A DNA stretch of 64,000 nt. Source: Icerya purchasi. Lineage: Eukaryota > Arthropoda > Insecta > Hemiptera > Monophlebidae. How positions within the stretch are numbered: position 1 is the first letter of the stretch; every line of letters begins with the position of its first letter. Shown here one piece after another: positions 55,241 through 64,000 of the stretch. The stretch is taken from contig CM077116.1 in assembly GCA_039619475.1 (NCBI GenBank), forward strand, positions 249,373,440-249,437,439, given 5' to 3'. Both the position numbers and the translations under genes were made by a program. A model generated the notes under the pieces. It searched no databases. It had not been told where the DNA came from and was given only the letters and a program-made list of their open reading frames with translations.

Positions 55241-56954
55241 TCGAACTGAAACTAAGGGTGCTTCACTGCCTACTTATTCTAAATTCTACACTAAGGACTC
55301 GAAGCGCGGCGCCACCCCTTAGAGAAACGTATACAAAAGTCTTCGAGTTATATGTTTATATATGTATGTACCGTCGTGTTTTGCATATCTCATAGATAGA
55401 AAACATATAATCAAAACAGGGAAGTTGCCGATAGACCGGATAAATGCCCTGAAGCATCGATCGACATAAAAGAAAGAAAATGGAGATATTTAGAACGTTT
55501 CACGAAAGGCCCAAAATACGAAAAACCGAGGTTAATTATATTAAAGGAAAGATTATATAATCAAAAAAAATCGGTCGGATATGCACAAAACCCGTGAATA
55601 GAGTTAGAACCGCTCGACTGCTCACTACTAGAAATATTCCGATGGGCCGTTTCAGAGGACAGTCTGTGTGAATCACAAAACATCCATAAAAGGGCAACGG
55701 AGAAGAAGTTGATTTAAAAATAATCAACGCGGTGAGAACTCACGCGGTACGCGTAAGATTCGCTGGTTATACAGTCCTTGTATAAGCTAAACTATTTTTT
55801 TTCCCCTCGTTTTTGTGTGATATTTGTGAGCTGATAAGCCGTGACAACAAAGATTTTATCGCGTGTAATTTCAAATTGTTTTGTTTTTCTTTTCGTATGG
55901 GGAATTTTATTAAAAAGAAGTACCTAACCGAAAACGCCTTGCTCCGAAATTGTAGCCGTACCTGCGAGTGATTTGAAGTTGTAATGGAGTGTAATTTTAA
56001 GTTTTCTTTTTTTTTTCCTACCCTGGGCGCGCCAGCGGTCTTCACCCAACAACATGAAAAATTAAGAAATAGAATTAAATAGCCAAGCGGTCAGAAATGG
56101 AAAGAACAAAGGACGGCAGCAACGGAATAACTGATGGCAATGGGAAGGAAAGAATATAGGTAGCGTTAAAGGGAGTAGGAAGACTCGTTTTACATGAAGC
56201 TGCCGGAAAAAAAAAAAGTAAAGACCTGAAAACCTCAACTTTATCCTTCTTTGTTTCCTAATCCCACCTCTCATTATCTTCAAATACAACTAGTTCCCTG
56301 TCTCAGCCGTGGTTTCGGTCCTCTTCTTATCAGCGCTCTGCGATCGTTCTTTAAAATCACTATCTCCTCCCCTCTACACGTTTTCGTTTTTCCCTGTCGT
56401 CCTCATCTCGCGGTTGTCCTCTTCACAGTTTTATCACTACTCCACTATATATTGCAAACCGCATCTTCTTTAAATGTTCCCTGAACTCCTTTGCACTCTG
56501 CGTCTTCCAGCTTCTTACAATTCTTGCTTTATCCTTTCCGTCCCATCTCCAGCTATAATACCTGTACTTCAATCTCTCCTTAGCTCTATCTCTAATCATC
56601 TCTTGATTTTACCGTTTATTTTAACTTTTGTAGTCGTTGGATGAAAGCCTCTGGCGCGTCCAAAAAATATAAAATAATATTATTGTTTTATAGGAAAAAA
56701 ACAAAAAAAACTTGACTTTTCCACTAATTAGCCGGGAGTTCAGCGATTAGAATTGCTCAAACAGTTATAACAATCTGTATTAGGCGTATATTGAAATTTA
56801 TCAATTACGAGATTGCAATCCTAGTTTAGCATATAATAAATCGGTCTACAACAAAGCGTTTTCAAGAAGTCATTTTTGATCGCGGACAACAGAACGTGTA
56901 AAATTAAACACTATTTACGATTAGTCTAGAATAAAAAATTGACAACACAATCAA
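55241..56954. other. Intergenic, no gene recognised
   Basis: Only short unassigned frames. The stretch at 55440-55720 could be further LINE debris but shows no diagnostic motif. Confidence 0.35.
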
Positions 56955-59225
56955 TTGGTTACTTTTTTTCTTTTTCTTCGCTTTTTTGGGAACGACAACC
57001 CAGGGCAATGACCCATCATCAGATTGGCAATTAGGGAACGAATGGAAGGGATAATGTAGTCGTTTGAAGAGTACGGAAAAGGAGAAGATATGACCTGCAA
57101 GAGTCGAAACATATAAGGTACTTATTATTATAGAAGAAAAGTGCCATGAAAAGAACTGCACGAAGTATGCATACGATTCTGCAGTAAAAATAGAACAGAA
57201 GAAAGGAAGTTCATAAAGTTCGTAGTGTGGAGGGGAAAAAACAAGAAAAGAGGCCCCGACACCTCCATCACCGTCGAAACCATTCGTAAAAAGGATAGAA
57301 GCATAAGGAAATAAGGACCTCAAAATCTCTCTGAACTCGCTTAGGGCGATTGGAGGTGAAATTTAGTGTGAGAAGGAAGGAAAAATAAATTAGAAGGATG
57401 CAAAAAATCTGAAAAGCTGAATGTATGGAACGGAAGTTTATAATACGTATAAATAAATGGCGAATAAGGAGAAAGACGTCGAGAAACATGAGAAACAACA
57501 GGAATCTTCAGGGAGGAAAACCACCAATTAGCCGAAATGTAGGAATAAGCAGAAACTAATTTAGAGGACTTAGTAGGAAGATGTTTTATGAGGAAGCGAT
57601 CCCCCAGGAAGGATCTACGAATGTGTGAAGGATGAATGTTAGCTTCTGAAAGTGCTGCAGGAATGGGAGAGGATTTCAAAACATCAAGGCAAAGACGAAG
57701 ACATGAATTCTGGATTCTATCGAGTTTGGAAAGAAAATGTTTAGGAGCATTGGTGTAAATGAAGGAACAATAGTCAACCTTGGAACGAATAATAAATTTA
57801 TACAGAATAAGAAAAACATTGAGGTCACCACCCCATTTGTGTGGAGAAAGAGACTTTGATAAATTAGTTCTCTCAAGACAGAAAGTATATAAATAAGAAA
57901 TATGCTCGCGGATGGATAATCGGTTGTCTAGAAAAGAGCCAAGATAGCAAAAGGACCTAACTAATGGAATAGATAAGTTGTTTAAAGAGATATTAATTAA
58001 GGAAGAATTATAAGGACGAAAGGAAAAAACCATACAAGAAGATTTAGAGGACAAAATGGTTAGATGGATGTTAGATAGAGCGGATTCAAGCATGTTTAAC
58101 GAATTATTGAGTTCATCATTAGCAGAGATAATGGAAGTTGAGAAGGAGTGCGGAGGCTGAAACGGGAAGAGAAGCTAATTCAAGCGAGTAGATATTAAAA
58201 ATCATAGGACTTAAACATGACCCTTGAGGAGGAACACGGAACACACATCTAGAGTCAGAAAAAGGAAGAAGCAGAAAGTAGATCTGCTTTGAAAGAGTCG
58301 AATTATTCGAGAGGAAAGTTAAACAGGAATGCCAGTTAATATCATTTTATTTTTAAGGGATGGAAAATGAACCTTATCGAAAGCAAAAACTACATCAACA
58401 AAGGCAGCGATCGTGTATTTTCTTTCGAGAAGAGCTTTATATATGGCAGAAAGAAAAAGGCTGATGCATTCAGAAGGACTAAGACTAGGACGAAAACCGA
58501 ACATATTGTAGCAAACGAGATTATTATGTTCCAGCCACCAAACAAGGCGCCGGTTTAGCATACTCTCGAATAATTTTCTTAAGCAAGGAACCAAAAAAAA
58601 TTGGTCGAAAAGAATTTATGATTTCCTTAGGAATAGGAATAATTATAAATCAGTTCCAAATAGGAGGTGGGAAGTCCAGAGAGAAGAAAAAAAGTTAAAA
58701 TTTCGAGGAGAATTTTGGATGAGAAATTAGAAAGATTTTTAAGAACAAGGAAAGAAAATTTATCGATTCCAGGAGTCGAATTGAAGGATTTTTGCAATGA
58801 AAAGAGGAGTTCATTAAAATGAAAATCAGAAGTGAGGAAGTGAGATGAACCTGCGAGAAAAAGAAAAGAAGAACTTACTTCATCGAAGGAACGAACATAA
58901 CTAGGAGCCATCGAAGTGTCAATAAAGGATTCAAGTATGCCAGAAAAGAAGAAGGGTGTTCGGATTTGGGAGATTTGAAGGCCTTGGCCATTAGACAAAT
59001 TTGGAAGATATTAGTGGTCCGGGAACAGGAGGAGCGAAAATTTCTCCAAGATTCCTCCTTGGCTTGTTGTTTAGGATGTATCTGGCTCTAGCGTTAGCTT
59101 ATTGGAAAAGGAAGAACAGTGACGCGGAAGGTTCTAAAAGTAGCGACGCTGGCCTCAAAAGCCACCCTGCAGTTGTCGTTCCACCACAAGGATGAAGCTG
59201 TATGACGGCGAGGGTTTGAATTGAT
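56955..59225 (-). pseudogene. I-like LINE relic (RT plus partial RNase H)
   Basis: Best-preserved copy of this family in the window, minus strand. From about 59200: SSLWWNDNCRVAFEASVATF, the endonuclease/RT linker. At 58998-58627: SFNSTPGIDKFSFLVLKNL. At 58594-58319: LRKLFESMLNRRLVWWLEHN, FGFRPS and motif A FVDVVFAFDKVHFPSLKNK. Near 58230: RVPPQGSCLSPMIFNIY. The YADD box is lost in a short deletion just before SANDELNNSLNML. The thumb domain at 58093-57341 includes CYLGSFLDNRLS and KLDRIQNSCLRLCL. The frame at 57323-57180 reads LFTNGFDGDGGVGASFLVF...SIFTAESYA, the first part of RNase H with the first catalytic Asp replaced by Asn. The 3' end is A-rich at about 56955-56985. The endonuclease is absent. 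It is inactive. Confidence 0.8.
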
Positions 59226-59944
59226 TACCATTAGAAAAGCGTTACTTTTTTCCCTTTCTTCTTCGCCCGTTTTTGTATTTATCGTTATAATTATTTTTTA
59301 CGTTTGAAAGTCTTTCCGAAGTAAAAGATAAAATCTGATAGATAAACTCTTTTCTTACGTTAACAACTTTTTCAATTCACCGACATTCGACATAGCAGTC
59401 GATAAACGTAACATACCGCGACCGCAGATCTTATCGTGGCAGGAAAATGTATTTATTACCGTGTTATTTGAGAAAAAACTTTACGTGTAAGAACGTCTTC
59501 AACTAGCTGTGGAATTTCAACGCTGCAGATTTTCGAATGCGTTCCTTATCGCTACGGTCAAAACGCTGGCGAATTCTTAAATAATGTCGTCATTTCAAAT
59601 ATAAATTCAATCTAGCCGCACGTGCGAAGAATAGTCGAAGTAAGTTTTATTAATTTTCGAAACTTGAACTCTTTCAAAAACACACCGCGAATAACATTTT
59701 GAAAAAATTAAAATTAAAATCAACCAAAAGCCCATCGTGATTTTCGTTTGCACGATTAAAGCCGATGATTATTCGAGTAATCGCTGATCGATTACGTGTC
59801 GCGAGATATTTTAGTAAGATTCACGAAAACCGTAGATGCTGATTAGAGACTAAACTCGTAATTGTAGAAATTTTCCTAAAACGAACAATTCTTTCAGTTT
59901 AATTGCACGTCCGTACATATACAAATAGTAGAAACAGATACAGA
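59226..59944. other. Intergenic, nothing recognised
   Basis: No gene or repeat seen. Confidence 0.4.
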
Positions 59945-60305
59945 CAGGGCCGTATCTAGTCCAAAATTTCGGGAGGGGTTACGAAAATATTTATATATAT
60001 ATATATATATATATGTATGCGTGTGTGTATTATCATGAAATATATTTATGTATAAATAGTACATTCAAGACTTGTAGTCAATTATTGTATATGCAATATT
60101 TGAACACTAGAATTAAGACAAATAAAAAATAGTCCTTTCTACAGAATTCATAAAAGTTTCAATTATGTTTTCCCCTTTTGTCAAAAATTGAAAAGAAATC
60201 TGAATTTATTCCAAATTTCGTTCCCTTTTAATTCAAGCAGTTATTATTTCGCAGACATTTCGGGGTGATTTGAACACTGAAAACCCTCCTTTTAATACGG
60301 CCCTG
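59945..60305. mobile_element. hAT-type MITE, 361 bp
   Basis: Left end CAGGGCCGTATCTAG; right end reverse-complemented CAGGGCCGTATTAAAAGG. The flanking octamers GATACAGA (59937-59944) and CGTACAGA (60306-60313) match at six of eight positions, as an aged 8 bp hAT duplication would. The interior is non-coding, with a (TA)n tract near 59991-60012. Confidence 0.65.
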
Positions 60306-60384
60306 CGTACAGACATTAGTAAATAGGAACTTTTAATCTAGAAGGTCAGGTACTGAAAGGTCACAGTCTACCGAAGATAGAGTA

Positions 60385-61346
60385 CAGTCAACTCGCGATT
60401 ATCCGGATTAATTAGGCGGCCAATCGGTCCAGATAGCAAAAAAATCTGGATACACCGGAGTTCAAGGTTAAATACCGTAAATTAAATGAAAAAATGAAAA
60501 TTGACGCCTAAAAAGGTAAACGTGAAAATTAATTTACGGTATACATTAACTAGTTTTTAAAGAAGTCTGTGATTAAGGGGTCTGTGTGTCTTTTGCTGCA
60601 TTCTCTTCCTTGCCGGTATATCACGCCACTTGCGTAAATAAATGATATCAGCCGATGATACTTCTTCGTGTTGACTAACGTACTCCGGCGCTACTTTGAT
60701 CGTCTTCAGTTCTTCATCATGCGGTATAACACTTTGAAGGTGTTCGTCATTCATATTTTCTTCAACTGGATCTTCGTTGAGTACCATGATCACAATATCT
60801 CCTCATCTGCTGTTTCGTCGATCTCGTCGCTCCTCATCCATTCTGTAACGTCACCCATATTACTACTACCCGTTTCACATCCTGGAATATTTTTTATTAG
60901 ATAAACAAGCTCCGCGTTGTCTTTTGAACTGTCCAAATCACATAGTTTGTCAATTTCATCCCATTGATCACTGACTTTATGATCTGATAATATTTTCCAT
61001 GACCGCACTAATGCTACAGAATTAATATCCCTAAGCAACAACGTCAAGCATATTGACTGATTTTAAAGCAACCTGACACAGTCCACAGCATTTTCAACAC
61101 GCTTGATATTAGTCTAGTGAGGAGGCGGCGTCGATATATTTTTTTTGAAGGCCTTTTAAAAATTTCACAGCATCTTAATTTGCAGCGAATGTAAACAAAT
61201 ATTCTGATACGTACTAGATATAGCTGTAGATTTTATAAAATCGCTTTGGCTTTTTCTTAATTTTTATTGATTTTTTTTCTTTTTTTTTCTGAAAGATCAA
61301 TCCTGATAATACGAAGACCGGATAACGGATAATCGCGAGTCGACCG
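60385..61346. mobile_element. pogo/Tigger-like element, 962 bp, internally deleted
   Basis: Terminal inverted repeats: left CAGTCAACTCGCGATTATCC, right reverse-complemented CGGTCGACTCGCGATTATCC. TA dinucleotides flank both ends (60383-60384 and 61347-61348), as expected of the Tc1/mariner/pogo superfamily. It contains the C-terminal part of a transposase on the minus strand. Too short to be autonomous. Confidence 0.75.
60557..61060 (-). pseudogene. pogo/Tigger-like transposase, C-terminal part, frameshifted
   Basis: The first frame (61047-60790) reads ALVRSWKILSDHKVSDQWDE and ends NMGDVTEWMRSDEIDETADE. The second frame, overlapping it by 4 bp (60793-60557), reads MVLNEDPVEENMNDEHLQSV, then EEVSSADIIYLRKWRDIPAR. 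The acidic DE-rich tail with V-x-x-DEP and a final RRWRDxAxR-like helix is typical of the C-termini of Tigger/jerky-type transposases. The catalytic DDE domain and the CENP-B-like DNA-binding N-terminus are missing, and the frameshift breaks the rest. It cannot act as a transposase. Confidence 0.6.
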
Positions 61347-61489
61347 TACACAGTTGCCGCATAACGACTCGAAGTTAAAACGCACCCAATCAATAAAACG
61401 TAAAAATTTAATATTCGTAGAATAATCGTTAACGGAAAATATAATTAAATGTAAATAAATCCATACCTGTTTGAAAATATTTTTATAAA

Positions 61490-61955
61490 TCTATATAAAT
61501 AAAATGATGGAGGTCTGCTGATGTTCCGGCATCACTCAAAAATTACTGGAAGGATTTCGATCTAATTTTTTTAGTTCTACTCTTTACACACTCAATCCTT
61601 ATAGAAAAAAAAAAAAAGAAGAAATATCACGATATCTTTATTTAATGTAAAGTTATTAAAATTTTAAGAAATTATTGTTTTTATCAGCGAGCAGTTCAGC
61701 AAATTGCATTGTTTATATAAATCGAATGATAGAGGTGTGCCGATGTTCGCGCATAACTCAAAACTACTGAATTTAAAATAATTAAATTACAAAAAATCTA
61801 ATTGAAGCAGAAATTTTAACAGGATGTGGCGCAGGGGAAATGGCATTTATACCACGTATACCACTTATTCCTAATAATTTTCCTTTTCAATTTAAACGAA
61901 TACAGTAATTTTTTAGAACCGTATTTCGTGCGGGCATCGCCGCCGGCACAGCTAA
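61490..61955 (+). mobile_element. Possible nonautonomous Helitron
   Basis: Begins TCTATATAAAT after an A and ends ...GGCACAGCTAA before a T, consistent with the TC...CTRR ends and A/T target of Helitrons. A near-perfect hairpin GTGCGGGC...GCCGGCAC lies just before the end. Two direct copies of an ATAACTCAAAACTACTG-type block (near 61530 and 61757) lie inside. The hairpin is unusually close to the 3' end, so confidence is limited. Confidence 0.4.
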
Positions 61956-63240
61956 TACAAAATAAAAATGAATAACCCTGATTAACGAACAGTGAATAAG
62001 TATAAATTTATACCTTAATAAATATTCAAATGAAAATGCCTTAATTTGAAGAAAAAAAATTCGGGCTATCTCTCTGTATCGTTAGCTGATGATCGGCTGT
62101 GTGCCTGAAAACGTTGATGGGTTTTAATCTAAATTATACTTATTTTCGTTTGTTAATCGGGGGTATTTATATTATTTTTTTTAAATATTATTATCAGTAA
62201 GGAAAAATTTGACGCTTTGAAACTGATAAGTTGACTTTCGAACTGTGATTCGATTCAAAATTTCTTACATTTTAAGCATATTTCCAAAATCAAATTCGAC
62301 CGGCGACCAGATTAATTTGATTCCCCGACAAATCGTTTTTTTTTTCCCTGTGTTAACAATATTCGATTCTTAACCGGAATTTTGAAAACGGCGAGTGACT
62401 TAGAGCGAGGAATGTGCAACTGGCAGTGATCAGAATGTTGTATATTAGGGCGTACCGGTTTTGCGAGACAAATTCTTTATTTTGACGTGATCGATGACTT
62501 TAAATGCCAAAAATGATTTTATGAACGAGAAGTAAATTTTTTTCTGGCAACAACGCATCTTATCTCTATAGGATATTGCTATGTCGATAACAAGTTAGGA
62601 GAACAACAGGTTCCTACGTTAGCTGTTATTTTTGTTTACTATCATGTTTGTTCTTTTTAACATTTTTCTATTATTTAAAATTTCACAACTTTACCCGTCT
62701 ATAAGTTTCAAGTATTTTTCATTGTTTGTTGTTATTGTTCTAAAGTTGTTTTTTCTGTTTTTAAAAAAAAAAATATTTGAAAATGAAATTTTTCAAATCC
62801 TAAACAACTTTATTGAAAATATAAATTCGTATTTATTCTTTATCGAAGGAGAACGTAATTTTCAAATTTTTAATAACTTCTTATTATCAAAAGGTTTTAC
62901 ATTTTTCATTAGGACTTCACGGAAAAATTAAAGTATGTTTTATTCTAGAAATGGTATTTTCTGTATCATATAATGGAAATGAAGTTTTATTAACAATTTC
63001 TGTAAATTTAAATATATATAGGCGATAAATTAGCATGGAGCAATAAGAATATTCTTATGTTTGGAGTGCCATTTATAAATCTTACCACAACATTAATGCA
63101 ATGTACTCATGGGCCACAATATATGTAGTAAGAGAAAATCACAAAAAAACTCTGAAAAATAATAAATTGTTTATTTTAAAATTATAAACAAACATTAGTT
63201 AAATAATAAAATATAAGTTTGTTACTTATATTTTAAAACA
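61956..63240. other. AT-rich intergenic, no gene recognised
   Basis: The frame at 62632-62931 is almost all Phe/Leu/Ile/Asn/Lys, as expected of AT-rich noncoding sequence. Confidence 0.4.
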
Positions 63241-63242
63241 TT

Positions 63243-63380
63243 TTGCAGAATGATCATTTAGTAAGGAAAAAAGGGTTTCGGATAAAGCCTACAAAAAAAG
63301 TTGGTTGTAATGCTGAAATGATAATTAAGCAAATTAAGTGCTTTCCTGATTACAATGTCCAGAATGTTTCAAAAAATATT
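63243..63380 (+). pseudogene. Possible FAR1/MULE-type zinc-binding fragment
   Basis: The frame reads KKGFRIKPTKKVGCNAEMII then KQIKCFPDYNV. The pattern K-x-GC-x-A-x-I-x-I-K-x-I...FP-x-Y resembles the FAR1-like DNA-binding module at the N-terminus of some insect MULE transposases. Only this short block is seen, with no catalytic domain, so the call is tentative. Confidence 0.3.
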
Positions 63381-63439
63381 CATGACAGGAAAACTGAGAC
63401 ATGCAGAATTATTTTGTTTGATTCGATAATTTTTTAATT

Positions 63440-64000
63440 GTACCATACATAAAGCGTACCCAGGATTTGTCCCGTGGGGCTGGGGGGGGGCTAAATGAAT
63501 AGCATATAGGGAAGTGTAAAGGCGGAGGTCGAACATGTTTGGTATATGTATATCTCTCTCTTCTCTCATTTATACATTTATTTTTGTATAAAATGTATTA
63601 TTTAAAAACATTATATTTTTATCAAATATTAATTTTTACTGTCAAAAATTTTGCCGGTAACAAATTTGGCCATTATTAACAGTGTCCCCGTTTAATGAAA
63701 ATGTAACAGCTAGGAATTAATTTAGAATTAGGAATGAATTCTTCATGATTAATCATATAAACTTTATCTCAGATGGATGTTGAATGTTTTTTCTAGATTT
63801 TACTGGGATTTACAAAAGCGGTACATCGCATACAATTCTAAATTGATACTTAGCGAAAGGGATTAACAATTTATCGGAAACGATGTGAAATTTCACATTA
63901 CGATAAAATTACTATAACATCCGTACATTTTTCAAAACAATATTTTAAATTTCCAACTTGAGTCTTTAAAATAAGGAAAATCAATTAGAAATATGTAAGT
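63440..64000. other. Intergenic; possible hAT-like end at about 63452-63495
   Basis: GCGTACCCAGGATTTGT followed by a G-run resembles the end of hAT-type MITEs (CAGGGGCGTACCCAGGATTT) with the first bases missing. Nothing else is recognised up to the window end. Confidence 0.3.

Noticed and set aside
62632..62931. A 99-codon membrane-like protein
   Set aside because: Composition is what random AT-rich DNA gives; no start context or motif supports it. The same applies to the frames at 10274-10558, 40751-41002 and 52424-52762.

Overview
This window looks like AT-rich, repeat-dense nuclear DNA from an arthropod, most likely an insect. I see no operons, no host gene I can name, no tRNA or rRNA gene, and no CRISPR array. 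Nearly everything recognisable is a transposable element: several clades of decayed non-LTR retrotransposon, tRNA-derived SINEs, and piggyBac-, pogo-, hAT-, Harbinger- and possibly Helitron-like DNA elements. I cannot name the species.

The centrepiece is a 17.1 kb element at 19942-37046. It is one giant, almost perfect inverted repeat with arms of 8,093 and 8,923 bp around an 89 bp loop. Each arm carries one complete, uninterrupted gene for a 1235-residue family B DNA polymerase of the protein-primed, Polinton/Maverick-like type. The two genes encode identical proteins and are transcribed away from the centre. The outer ends read AGTAGATAG...CTATCTACT and are flanked by a 6 bp direct repeat (AGCGAA), as in Polinton integration. 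I see no integrase, packaging ATPase, protease or capsid gene. I read this as a polymerase-only, snap-back (inverted dimer) derivative of a Polinton-like element that replicates itself but was integrated by an enzyme supplied from elsewhere. The arms differ mainly by one 832 bp repeat unit, lost from the left arm by recombination between direct repeats. Each arm also holds hierarchical direct repeats (units of about 725-830 bp with a conserved 60 bp box, nine copies in all) and an array of about 20 bp period beyond the polymerase 3' end.

Layout left of the palindrome: a Jockey-like LINE relic (1.7-3.6 kb), a SINE, a LINE C-terminal relic, a second SINE, a frameshifted LINE (5.3-7.8 kb), a diverged repeat interrupted by a 1.15 kb MITE (9.95-12.1 kb), a perfect 34 bp-arm hairpin (12.9 kb), a nested stack of LINE, piggyBac relic and second LINE (13-17 kb), and a minus-strand LINE relic (17-18.1 kb).

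Layout right of it: a LINE 3' end and a SINE (39.5-40.2 kb), two LINE fragments meeting at their truncated 5' ends (43.6-44.9 kb), the uninterrupted partner of the 10-12 kb repeat (46.1-47.2 kb), LINE relics at 49.8-50.9, 55.0 and 57-59.2 kb, a SINE at 53 kb, then hAT-, pogo- and Helitron-like elements at 59.9-62 kb and a possible MULE scrap near 63.3 kb. The long stretches between show no gene I can support.
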